Shown piece by piece: positions 34,225 through 44,102 of a stretch of DNA of 64,000 nt. The stretch spans positions 64,603,572-64,667,571 of the forward strand of contig CP092863.1 in NCBI GenBank assembly GCA_030710605.1, written 5' to 3'. The DNA is from Cordylochernes scorpioides. Taxonomy: Eukaryota; Arthropoda; Arachnida; Pseudoscorpiones; Chernetidae. The notes under the pieces are model-generated. The model was not told the DNA's origin. It ran no database searches and saw nothing but the letters and a program-made list of their open reading frames with translations. Within the stretch, counting starts at the first letter, position 1, and the number at the start of each line of letters is the position of its first letter. The translations under genes and the position numbers were made by a program.

Positions 34225-34399
34225 TGTGACGTAATTGTAAATATTTAGATGTAAATATGTAAATATGGTTTTGCATATAGACAGCACGAGTTAGGATATA
34301 TATAGAGATAATTGGAAGCTGTCAGTTAGTTAGGAAAGTTCCGTTCTTAAATAAAGAAGTGTTCACCATCGTAGCCCGATTCCTTGAAGAAACTAAACA
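34225..34399 (+). repeat. Gypsy 5' LTR
   Basis: Starts TGTGACGTAATTG, ends GAAGAAACTAAACA. Contains TATATATAGAG and a TTAAATAAAGAAG polyadenylation-type signal near its end. Confidence 0.9.
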
Positions 34400-34510
34400 T
34401 GGTGGCAGCGTAAAAGCGGTATAAGCGTAAAAGCAGTAAAAGCGTAAAAGCAATTTTCAAAATTATAAAGTTCAAATATAAGAATTTTTTTTTTTAAGAA
34501 AAGGAAAAAA

Positions 34511-34927
34511 ATGGCTAATTATATACAAGTAGCTGCTCCAGAAGGATTCAATTTCGGCAAACCTAATGAATGGCCAATATGGTTCAAAAGATTTCAAAGA
34601 TACAGAATTGCTTCAGAACTTTCAGAGAAAAGTGAAAATGAGCAAGTAAATGCTCTGATTTTCATAATGGGCGATAAAGCAGAAGAAATCTTGATCTTAT
34701 TTAATTTAAGTGAAGCGCAAATTAATGACTATAAACTAGTGGTGTCCAAATTTCAGGACTATTTCATAGGAAAAAGAAACGTTATTTATGAAAGAGCAAA
34801 ATTCAATAGAAGAAGCCAAGGGGAGACGGAACCTGTAGAGGAATTCATAACCAATCTCTATGTGCTGGCAGAAACCTGCAGCTATGGTATCTTAAAAGAA
34901 GAGATGATCACAGGGATCGCTTGGTAG
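34511..34927 (+). pseudogene. Gypsy gag N-terminal part, frameshifted
   Basis: 138 codons from ATG, starting MANYIQVAAPEGFNFGKPNE, with the retrotransposon-capsid motif WPIWFKRFQRY. The frame breaks near 34905-34920, where two extra bases shift it out of register; the continuing capsid, zinc-knuckle and pol frame is the next ORF. Intact relatives encode one gag-pol polyprotein. Confidence 0.85.
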
Positions 34928-36957
34928 TTGGAGTGAAAAACTTTAATCTTTCTGAGAAATTACAGTTGGAATCGGAACTTACCTTGGAGAAGGCAATCCA
35001 GATAGTGCGCCAATCAGAAAGTGTAAAAAATCAACAAAAAGAAATTAGGCAAGACACTGAAGATCGGAACGTAGATGCGATTGACAGGAAAGGAAGCAGA
35101 AATGGCACAAATGTTCGCAAAACAAGAATGAAAGGTACAAAAACGTACAATTCTAATTTTCCAAAGAATCCTCAAGGTTGTTCTTCTTATGAGAAACGTA
35201 AATGTATCCGATGTGGATACTACCCAGGACATTCGAAAGAACAATGTCCTGCTAGGGATGCTATTTGCAACAAGTGCAGAAAGAAAGGTCATTTTGCCAA
35301 GGTTTGTCACACTAAAACCGTACAAGAAGTATCAAGCTCCCAAAATTATGCATTCATTGGAATAGTGGGAATGCAGGAGAATGCGGAAGATAAGTGGTGT
35401 GAAGTGATAAAGGTGAATGACCAGCCCATAAAATTCAAAATCGATACAGGAGCAGAGGTTTCGGTTATGCCAGAAGGGATATACTTGCAACATTTTGGAT
35501 ACCTCAAGACGGAGAAGGCCGATAAGAATCTTTTTGCTGTTTCCAAGAAGATAGAGGTCAATGGAATGTTCCAGGCTTTTTTGGAATCAAAAAGGCAGAA
35601 GTGCGAAGAGACCATCTACATCGTTAAAGGGGTTGCCCGACCTTTACTAAGCTGTAGGGCTAGCGAGATCCTAGGTCTCGTTAGGAGGATAAATATTGTC
35701 GAAGATCATGCTCCTACCAAGCTAGACCCAATGCTCAAGTTTCCTAAGTTATTTAATGGACTGGGAAAAATAGACATTCCATACGAAATAAAGTTGAAAG
35801 AAGGGGCAAAACCTTATTCGATATATACACCAAGAAGAGTACCTATACCTCTAATGAAAGAACTTCAAATGGAACTGGAGAGAATGACGGCAAATGGCGT
35901 AATTGAAAAGGTTGAGGGTTCTTCGGAATGGTGTTCACCCATGGTTCTCGTTGCAAAACCTTCGGGAAAATTAAGAGTATGTGTCGATCTCTCGATACTC
36001 AATAAAAATATTCTAAGGGAAATACACCCAATCCCGGTGGTAGAACATACGCTAGCTCAGTTGAAAGGAGCTAAAGTATTCACAAAGTTGGATGCCAATA
36101 GTGGATTCTGGCAAATACCACTGTCTTCAGAGTCGTCAGCACTTACCACATTTATCACTCCATTTGGGAGATTTCGGTTTAAGAGGTTACCTTTCGGTAT
36201 CTCTTCCGCTCCGGAAATTTTTCAGAAAAGAATGGGTCAAATATTGGGAGGACTGGAAGGAACTCTGTGCCATATGGATGACATAATGGTTTATGGTTCA
36301 TGCCAAGAAGAACATGATAAAAGACTCGAAACAGTATTAACAAGAATTTCTAAATCAGGACTTACCTTGAACAAGGATAAATGCAAATTTGCAGTTACAA
36401 CTATTAAGTTTTTAGGTCATCAAATTGGTCCTAACGGGATTCAAGTAGACCCCAAAAGAAAACGAGCTATACTGGAGTTTCCCAAACCGAGATCTGTCAA
36501 GGAACTAAAACAATTTTTAGGAATGGTAAATTTTTCAGCTAGATTTGTCCCCAACTTAGCGGAGATAGCGCATCCAATGAACAAGTTACTGTCAAAGAAA
36601 GAAGAATGGATTTGGGGAGATGATCAAGATCGGGCATTTGACCAGATAAAGAAAAATCTCACTTCTGCGCCAGGGTTAGCCTTGTATGATCCTTCTTTGC
36701 CTATCACAGTATCAGCCGATGCTTCATCTTTTGGGCTAGGCGCAGTAATATGGCAAACCAAAGACGGACTGAGACAAGTCATCGCATATGCTTCTAGAAC
36801 GCTCTCTGAAACAGAAAAGCGTTATGCCCAAATCGAAAAAGAGGCGCTGGCTATCACCTGGGCTTGTGAGAAATTCAAGCAATACATCCAAGGCCTGGTG
36901 ATCACTCTTGAAACTGACCACAAACCACTAGTACCGATCTTTACTTCCAAAAACATC
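34921..36957 (+). pseudogene. Gypsy gag-pol: zinc knuckles, protease, RT, RNase H
   Basis: Open frame continuing from gag. Order: two zinc knuckles near residues 95-132 (second CNKCRKKGHFAKVC is CX2CX4HX4C), aspartic protease (KIDTGAEVSVMP, about 172), reverse transcriptase (KLRVCVDLSILNKN, FTKLDANSGFWQIPL, LPFGISSAPEIFQK, catalytic CHMDDIMVYG near 454) and RNase H (VSADASSFGLGAVIW, QIEKEALAITWACEKF, ETDHKPLV). True pol homology ends at about 36957; the frame runs on to 37065 through an inverted segment. The RT matches the gag-pol polyproteins often annotated K02A2.6-like (Mag-type). RT and RNase H look intact; integrase is not. Confidence 0.88.
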
Positions 36958-37054
36958 GATGATCCGGTCACATCCGTAGGAGCATCTGAGGTGTGTGTGT
37001 TGGCCTCTGGGCAATTTATATATGGCTCCTCGTCTGGCTCGAAGTGTGGAGGCC
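36958..37054 (-). repeat. 97-bp exact inverted copy of the element's own 3' region
   Basis: Reverse complement of about 37499-37595 in the same element; I find no mismatch. It sits exactly where pol should continue from RNase H into the integrase zinc-binding and core domains. Confidence 0.9.
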
Positions 37055-37675
37055 CCGCAGAGTAACGGCTTCATAGAATCTTTCGTAAAAATTGTTAAAG
37101 AAAGAATTAGCAAGTCAAAGGATCCATATCTGGCTTTGCTGGCATATCGAGCTACACCACTTGCGAATGGCTTCAGCCCAGCAGAACTTAGCATGGGACG
37201 GCGGGTTCGCACCACTATTCCAACACCAGCGAAACAACACCAACCACCCAATTTAAAGAATTGGAAAAATCATGAAGCTATTCAGAGGAAAAAACAAAAA
37301 TACTACTATGATCGAGCAAAAGGAGTACGAGAACTGCCTCCATTGGATGTGAATGATCGAGTTTGGCTGACGGACCTTAAGACTCCCGGAGTCATCATTT
37401 CCAAAGCAGATACTCCTAGATCTTATGTGGTTGACACACCGAGGGGAAGTGTTAGAAGAAATCGCTTCCATCTACTTCCTACTGGTCAGAGGTCTCCAGG
37501 GCCTCCACACTTCGAGCCAGACGAGGAGCCATATATAAATTGCCCAGAGGCCAACACACACACCTCAGATGCTCCTACGGATGTGACCGGATCATCAACA
37601 TCTCCTAAAGAGGCATTTTATAGGACTCGCTCTGGAAGAACAGTTCGTCCGCCCAGACGTTTTGGAGATGATTAG
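37055..37675 (+). pseudogene. Gypsy integrase C-terminal remnant
   Basis: Picks up at PQSNGFIESFVKIVKERI, the helix carrying the catalytic Glu, then the C-terminal DNA-binding part (DVNDRVWLTDLKTPGVI, RSYVVDTPRGSVRRNRFHL) and a basic tail (RTRSGRTVRPPRRFGDD). The HHCC zinc domain and both catalytic Asp residues are deleted. It is in another frame from the RT, so it would not be translated as a fusion. Confidence 0.85.
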
Positions 37676-37697
37676 AACTAATCTCTAAGAGGGGAGA

Positions 37698-37872
37698 TGT
37701 GACGTAATTGTAAATATTTAGATGTAAATATGTAAATATGGTTTTGCATATAGACAGCACGAGTTAGGATATATATAGAGATAATTGGAAGCTGTCAGTT
37801 AGTTAGGAAAGTTCCGTTCTTAAATAAAGAAGTGTTCACCATCGTAGCCCGATTCCTTGAAGAAACTAAACA
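37698..37872 (+). repeat. Gypsy 3' LTR
   Basis: 175 bp, no difference seen from the 5' LTR; preceded by the polypurine tract and followed by TSD TGCTC. Confidence 0.9.
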
Positions 37873-38080
37873 TGCTCCAATGGCCCCCGATTCTTGCAAA
37901 AGTCCAACCCCACCAGCGAGTGCAAGTAACCAAACGGGGCTCTGGCACATTTGTAAGTGCAAAGTCTAACTGCTTTTCACATGTGTAGACATGTGGTGCG
38001 CTTATAGTAAAAGCAATCGCTAACTAGCCACCATGATTATCATGGCCTGTACCACGTGTACTAGGGATAAGCAAAAAAAA
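37873..38080 (+). repeat. SINE-A body, right part of copy split by Gypsy
   Basis: Begins with the duplicated TGCTC and continues CAATGGCCCCCGATTCTTGC to the GGGATAAGC-poly(A) tail. Confidence 0.75.
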
Positions 38081-38084
38081 AAAA

Positions 38085-38530
38085 AAAAACATGTGGTACA
38101 GGCCATAATAATTATGGTGGGTAGAAGTAGGCGACAGCTTTTACTGTAAGTACACCACATCTCTCACATCTTATTTCCACTATTTGATTTCTATTCAAGC
38201 GATGGGTTAACCCTTTCCAGACTGCGCATCTTTCTAACCCTATATCTTTCCTTCCTTCAGAATGTCTTACAACAATGGGTCATTGAAAATCTTATTTTCA
38301 AATTCTTCTCTCATTTTATATGTATAAAATATCTACACGTGTGAAAAGCAGTTTGACTTTTGCACTTAGAAATGTGTCAGAGCCCCGTTTAGTTACTTGC
38401 CCTTGCTGGTGTAGTTGAACTTTTACAAGATTCGGGGCCATTGAAGCATTTTCTTTTTTATCAAAAAAAAAAAAGCCTAATGCGGGAATCAAACTCGGAT
38501 TGTAGCAGTCAACTGTTGTTACTGTTATTT
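38085..38530 (-). repeat. SINE-A copy, interrupted
   Basis: Mirror of 1685-2118, including the roughly 160-bp internal foreign segment (about 38160-38325). Confidence 0.65.
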
Positions 38531-38565
38531 TGATGTCAATTTCAACAGGAGGATATCAACATATA

Positions 38566-39020
38566 TAGTCACGACCGTCTTTCCTCCTCAATTCCTCATG
38601 TCACGGATGAGCGCGCATCATCATTATGATCATTATCATTATCTAATGATAATAATAATAATTATTATTATTATAATTATTTTATTATTTTATTATTAAT
38701 ATACATAGTCACGACCGTCTTTCCTCAATTCATCAATTCCTCATGTCACGGATGCGCGCGCATCATCATTATGATCATTATCTTCTATAGAAGCTTCTAT
38801 CTTTATAATTATGTATATTTACAAAAAGTCAATTCGCTCGCGCCTCTAGCGGTGAAAATGAGGGGTAATACCAGCTGACCTAATGTACATGTAAAGTTTG
38901 GAGCGGGACGTTTCACAAGAGTGACATCCACGGCTCCAATTTATTATTGTAACAAATAGTATTGGAATAAAAACATTCAATCGGGTAAAACACGGGCGTT
39001 GCCCGGGTCATTCGTCTATT
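38566..39020 (+). mobile_element. Composite insertion, arm 2 only
   Basis: Two near-repeats of TAGTCACGACCGTCTTTCCT (near 38575 and 38705) around AT-rich sequence, then an Rt-C terminus (GGGCGTTGCCCGGGTCATTC) near 39000 preceded by the GGAGCGGGACGTTTCACAAG block also found at 13956-13976. Arm 1 goes straight across this point near 1640. No protein recognised. Confidence 0.5.
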
Positions 39021-39204
39021 TGATCTATAAAAATGAAAGGTTCAACCAAAAGAGAATCAAAAATTATTCACCATCTATTGACTGTTACTGCAAACTAGCT
39101 GAATCAAGTCAGTGACAAGCTGTAACACAGAGCTTTGGCAAATTACAAATGCCCAACTGGACTAAATGTGGCCTAGCTACACTGCTAGCTAAACACTTAT
39201 TTGG

Positions 39205-39405
39205 TGAACACAAGGTAATAACACAAAATCCAAATAAATAAATAGTGTGTGAAGTTTCTGTGTTGTTACCATCTTCAGACAAAAATGCTGAATGATCTGA
39301 AGATGATAACAATGCTACTACTGAAATGTCACACACTATTTATTTGAACTTGGTCTTTTTATCTTGTGTTTATAATCCATAATCCAAATTGTGCCTTTTC
39401 ATTTA
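39205..39405 (-). repeat. Fb-H foldback
   Basis: Mirror of 1268-1462. Confidence 0.55.
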
Positions 39406-39654
39406 TTTGGTAGATTCTGAAGATTTCGTGAACTTTCTTGAAATCAAAGTCTGTTGTGCACGGATGAGGGCCATTAGCCAAAAACCATGGTCTCCAGGAG
39501 GGAGTCTGGATTTGCCTTAGCTGGTGTTGCGGCTTTGTTACTGACCCAATTTGCTAGTTAGCATAAACGGTCGAGAGATGGTGCATAGTTTTTACCTCTA
39601 TTTTAGTTTATCAGTTACCAGATAAGGAGATGCCTTTTTTTAATATATTGCTGT

Positions 39655-39815
39655 TCTTCTTCTTCTTCTTTCTTATCTCCACTCAATCATATTGAGGTAT
39701 CAAGGTTGTAAAGCTTGTTGATGGTGTCTGCTAGGGATGAGTAGAATTCACCAATGGATGAGTCAATACAATCAATAAAGTGTTTTGGGGTTACAGGTTG
39801 AGAATTGTTTTGTAA
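39655..39815 (-). repeat. LINE-T 3' tail copy
   Basis: Mirror of 862-1016, reading from (CTT)n and CTTATCTCCACTCAATCATA. Confidence 0.6.
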
Positions 39816-40039
39816 CACAATCTGTAAAATGTCTTCCATTTTTAATATTAAATCTTTTTCTTTCAACTAAGTCTTTGTTGATAACTTACATAGTAGTCAT
39901 ATTTCTTTATTGATAATTACATTATTTTAGCAAAACTTATTTGAATTTCTATTTATGGAAGCACAATTTAAGTTGATTTATTTTTTTTTTTAAAGTGTTG
40001 GTGTTCTAATGGTATAAACTCATTTTGGCAATTTAGATT

Positions 40040-40425
40040 TGATGTGCTTTGATAAGAGCAGGGTTATTATTAACACGGAATTGGCACGGAATAATAATTT
40101 TACTTTCAAAGAAATAGAAACAGTAGCCAAATCAAAAATAAACAAGAACTGGAGGATCCCACCTAAGCACAGCTGTGGAGTGGACCCAGGAGGAGCTCTG
40201 AACCTCAGACAGCATCAAACAACACTAACAACAACAACAACAACAACACTACCCCACTTGCCCAAAATGTAGCTTGGCACCTGCAGCTCCAGAACACATT
40301 TTGGCTTGTATTAGATGTACTAAACAGGATCTTTGGGAGAGGCTGCTGCTTATCATAAAACAGCTCTAGGAGCATGAACTCATGGAATTTGTGTAATCTT
40401 TACACAAGGGGATAAGAAGCAACAA
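40040..40425 (+). pseudogene. LINE-R C-terminal fragment
   Basis: Plus-strand mirror of 221-640. A CAA repeat has replaced the TRFRTGH stretch near 40230, so this copy has diverged from arm 1. Confidence 0.75.
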
Positions 40426-40574
40426 CTTTTTTTAGCGAAATCTAATTTGAATTTCTATTTATGGAAGCACAATTTAAGTTGATTTATTTATTTTTTTAAA
40501 AGTGTTGGTTATCTAATGGTATAGACTCATTTTGGCAATTTATATTTGGTATGCTTTGATAAGAGCTGGGCTAT

Positions 40575-40945
40575 TATCAACACGTAATAATAATTTTACT
40601 TTTAAAGAAATAGAAACAGTAGCCAAATAAAAAATAAACAAGAACTGGAGGATCCCACCTAAGCACAGCTGTGGAGTGGACCCAGGAGTGAACCTCAGAC
40701 AGCATCAAACATCACTAACAAGATTTAGAACAGGCCATCTCAAGCCATTGAAGATAGAAAATAAAAACAAAAACTACCTCACTTGCCCAAACAATAGCTT
40801 GGTGCCTACAGCTCCAGAACACATTTTGGCTTGCATTAGATGTATTAAACAGCACCTTTGGGAGAGGCCGCTGCTTATAAAACAGCTCAAGGAGCATGGA
40901 ATTTGTGTCATCTTTGCACGAGGGGATAAGAAACAACAACAACAA
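40575..40945 (+). pseudogene. LINE-R C-terminal fragment, second tandem copy
   Basis: A second degenerate LINE-R 3' end directly downstream of the first, ending ACGAGGGGATAAGAAACAAC and (AAC)n. The two together look like two separate truncated insertions or a duplication. This is the last segment I can pair with arm 1. Confidence 0.75.
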
Positions 40946-41061
40946 AAATAAAAAAACAGGGTTTTAAAATACATATTAGTATTTTGTAATCAGAATATTT
41001 GGCCCAGAATATTGTAAAAGCTTTTTCATGAAGTATTCAAAATGGGACAAAGGGGACTTAC

Positions 41062-41105
41062 ACAAACTTGGCCACTTGGAGAGCTCTCTCAGGGTCACAG
41101 GTGCC
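41062..41105 (-). CDS. DUS2: DUS2 exon 4
   Basis: 44-bp exon found by phase and homology. Acceptor tgtctag, donor gtaagt. Encodes GTCDPERALQVAKFV, with the last Val split by the intron (GT | T of exon 5). Matches the loop-helix segment before the Dus NMGCPK strand. Single copy in the window. Confidence 0.85.
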
Positions 41106-41148
41106 CTAGACACAGCACATTGTAGAGTATGGAAATATGAGACCAACA

Positions 41149-41417
41149 CCTATCCCCCGATTTACACGGTACTTGTTTTACACGTTTTCGCTTTTACACA
41201 GTTTTCCAAATAAGTTTTTTTTTTTTGTTTTTATCGCACTATACTAAAATGTGATATTCTACTCTATACTACCTATGTTGAAAAGAATATTGGGAGGCTC
41301 TGACTCATGAGGGGGCGAACACTTATTCAGATTTGACAGTTTAATATACACCTATCCCTCGATTTACACGTTTTTCTCAGGAACGTATCTACCGTGTAAA
41401 TCGGGGGATAGGTGTAT
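41149..41417. mobile_element. Short palindromic MITE and a half copy
   Basis: 41346-41417 is a hairpin with arms ACACCTATCCCTCGATTTAC / GTAAATCGGGGGATAGGTGT; a half copy starts at 41149. The half copy lies about 40 bp from exon 4's acceptor, in the intron. Confidence 0.55.
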
Positions 41418-41504
41418 TTTCTTCCACACACACAAAATTTTAACAGAATTAATTTTTTTTTTTTTTAATCAAAATTAAATTGAATATACACAAAATAATT
41501 TGAA

Positions 41505-41825
41505 ATGCAAGGTAATAAGGTCAAATCCAAATAGTGTGTGACATTTCGGTAATAGCCTTGTTACCATCTTCAGACAAAAGTACTGAATGCCTATTTATTT
41601 ATTTGGAAATTGTCTTATTACCTTGTGTTTCTAATATATAATCCAAGTTGTACCTAATCAAATATAATAGAGCACAATTTGGATTATAGATTAGAAACAC
41701 AAGGTAATAAGACCATTTCCAAATAAATAAATAGTGTGACATTTCAGTACCAATGCTGTTGCAGAAACGTCACAAACTATTTATTTGTATTTGGTCTTAT
41801 TACCTCAAGTTTCTGTACCTAATCA
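41505..41825. repeat. Two Fb-H foldbacks in tandem
   Basis: First at about 41505-41660, second at about 41680-41825. The first, read on the minus strand, has CTGAAGA, a GGTAAC/ATTACC stem and GAAATGTC. The second lacks the central CTGANGA. Confidence 0.55.
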
Positions 41826-41949
41826 AAGGAATTTGAAAAAATGATAATTTAAAATTAAGCTTTTCAAAGGTGACTAACTTTACAAAACAAAATTGATATA
41901 AGGCATAACCTCTAATTCAACCAACTGTAATTTAAAACATAATTCTCTC

Positions 41950-42322
41950 TAACTCCGCCTTTACCGGTCCCAAGCCTGGATAAAAAAGGAGGAGGGGGAG
42001 CAGTAACAAGCTCACTAAAAAACCTGGGCTCAGCTGGCCCGGCTGATAGTACCTTGTAAGGACTCCTAATCCAGGGATACAGGATGAGCAGCGTTTGTAC
42101 TCCATGTTAGGAGCAGCTGCACATGGCATCTGTTCCTCATGTCAGAGGCGGCCATTTCTTTTGGGGCTAAGTCGGCCTGCCACTGAGTAGTGCTCCCAGT
42201 CTTAATGACAAAGGCAGACACATTCTACTTCACCCAGTCATGATGATTGTCAAACAGACACCATCAAGGGTCACAACTTGATATACTAATATGATTGAGT
42301 GGAGATAAGAAAGAAGAAGATA
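41950..42322 (+). repeat. SINE-F, long copy
   Basis: Runs from CTCCGCCTTTACCGGTCCCA to ATGATTGAGTGGAGATAAG and AAAGAAGAAG. Confidence 0.65.
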
Positions 42323-42422
42323 ATTCTCTCTCAACCAAGTTACCTACTTTAACTTGACTCTAGCGCTAATTCAACAGAAAACACCTTTCCCTTTGTGTGT
42401 TGAATTAAAGAGGTTGGATTGT

Positions 42423-42603
42423 ACAGTTAAACCTGTCTATAGCGCCCCCTCTTGGCACTCACCAAAATAGGCTGCTATAGAGAGGGGGTGCTATAGACAG
42501 GTCACTTTTAATGTAAAATGTTTACATTTTAATTTTTAAAATTGGGTGCTATAGAGAGGAAGGTGCTATTTAGAGGGGGTGTAATAGACAGGTTTAACTG
42601 TAT
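42423..42603. mobile_element. MITE-P2
   Basis: Ends ACAGTTAAACCTGTCTATAG and ATAGACAGGTTTAACTGTAT. Confidence 0.65.
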
Positions 42604-42916
42604 ATGAAATTTAAAAATTTTATTTGCCGCTGCCAAACTTAAATAAATGGGGATCTAAATTTTTCCAGGAGGAAATTGACCTTTGCCTTTATAGATCAAT
42701 TTCCTGCTGGTGAAATTTTCATCTATATTTTGCCCATAGATTTGGTCTAGCCACTTTGATAGCTAAACACCTCTTTTGCAGATTGTGAAGATATCATTTG
42801 ATCTCTTGTGGATCTCGTGGAATAATGCTGCCCTGGACTGATAAGGGCCATTAGCCCAAAACCATGGTCTCGAGGTGGACGCTTTTAAGTTTTTCAAAGT
42901 TGGTGTTGTGGCTTTG

Positions 42917-43135
42917 TCTTCTTTCTTATCTCCACTCAATCATATCAGGGTATCAAGCTTGTAGAGTTTGTTGATGGTGTCTGCTGGGGATGTTTCTTCT
43001 TATTTCTTATCTCCACTCAATAATATTAGGGTATCAAGCTTGTAGAGCTTGTTGATGGTGTCTGCTGGGGATGTGTCTTCTTATTTCTTATCTCCACTCA
43101 ATAATATTAGGGTATCAAGCTTGTAAAGGCTTGTG
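42917..43135 (-). repeat. Three tandem LINE-T tails
   Basis: Three successive copies of CTTATCTCCACTCAATMATA followed by CAAGCTTGTAGAG, about 75-80 bp apart: a shorter-unit version of the 125-bp arrays in the arms. Confidence 0.6.
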
Positions 43136-43257
43136 GCTTTGTAACCGACCCGAGGCCACTAGTTTGCGGCGATAATCAATAGATGGTGTCTAGTTTGATG
43201 TTTGTTTCGATGAGAGATCTTTGCTTTTATAAATGTGGATCAATGTATGTTACTCAC

Positions 43258-43349
43258 CAGCTGTAGGACCAGCTTGTCCCTCTCCTCAGCACAAGTCCGG
43301 AATACCACCACTCCTTTCTCATCCAGGTAATCCACAGTTCCAAGGATTT
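43258..43349 (-). CDS. DUS2: DUS2 exon 3
   Basis: 92 bp; acceptor ccgcag, donor gtgagt. It completes a Glu codon with the last G of exon 2 and encodes ILGTVDYLDEKGVVVFRTC, then AEERDKLVLQL. VVFRTC is a conserved strand of Dus2 proteins. Confidence 0.92.
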
Positions 43350-43449
43350 CTGCGGACCCACAGTGTTACCATACACTCTGTGTAATTGCTACTTCTAATA
43401 TTGGAGTTCCTAAAGGTAGCGGCAAACCTTTGTGAATTTATTTTTTTTT

Positions 43450-43745
43450 GGCTTATCCCTAGTACACATGGTACGTGCCATGATAATCATAGTGGGTAGA
43501 AGATGACTACTTTTACTGTAAGTGCACCACATGTCTACACATGTGAAAAGCAGTTCGACTTTGCACTTACAAATGTACCAGAGCTCTGTTTGGTTACTTG
43601 CACTCGCTGGTGGGGTTGGACTTTTACAAGAATCAGGGGCCATTGGAGCATTTTTTTTTAAATCAGAAAAAAGTGCCCAATGCAGAAATCAAACCTGGGT
43701 TGTAGAGGTCGTAAACCAATGGTTTAGACCATCCTTCCACCGACA
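43450..43745 (-). repeat. SINE-A copy
   Basis: Minus-strand copy with mutated B box; located in the intron just upstream of exon 3. Confidence 0.75.
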
Positions 43746-43889
43746 GTGTTGACCCCCACACACAGTATAGGTGTAGCTGCTAGTTCTAATATTGGAGTTC
43801 TTGAAGCAGAAAACTTTTGAACAATATTGGGCCATAAATAAATTACATTTTTAAATATCAATCGCCATTTATCATTCAAATTTGTAATA

Positions 43890-44056
43890 CAGTAGAACTT
43901 CCCTGGCAACACCTAATTTCAGAGCAAAAGTGTTTTAAGGAAGTCTTTTTACTGGAAAGTTTCTAAATAGTAAAAATGGTAAATTTGCATATGTAAACTG
44001 TCCTTTGTAGAGAGGTATCCTCTAGCACGAGTGTCCTCTCATGGAGGTTCTACTGT
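43890..44056. mobile_element. MITE-P1
   Basis: Ends TACAGTAGAACTTCCCTGG and ATGGAGGTTCTACTGTA. Confidence 0.6.
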
Positions 44057-44102
44057 AATTATTTTTAGCAATGATAAGGCAAAAAAAATGTGTATTATAG
44101 AT

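Larger units (their letters stand above)
34225..37872 (+). mobile_element. Ty3/Gypsy LTR retrotransposon, rearranged, arm 2 only
   Basis: Bounded by TSD TGCTC (34220-34224, 37873-37877) and two 175-bp LTRs (34225-34399, 37698-37872) that I read as identical, implying recent integration. Primer-binding-site position: TGGTGGCAGCG at 34400. Polypurine tract AAGAGGGGAGA ends at 37697. Arm 1 has the empty site within the SINE-A at 2119-2437. Internal region is about 3.3 kb, shorter than usual, because the segment after RNase H is lost and replaced. Confidence 0.93.

Noticed and set aside
36995-37054. Start of the downstream Gypsy ORF (MCWPLGNLYMAPRLARS...) as a new protein
   Set aside because: It is the reverse-complement translation of the element's own 3' end; only from 37055 does integrase homology begin.
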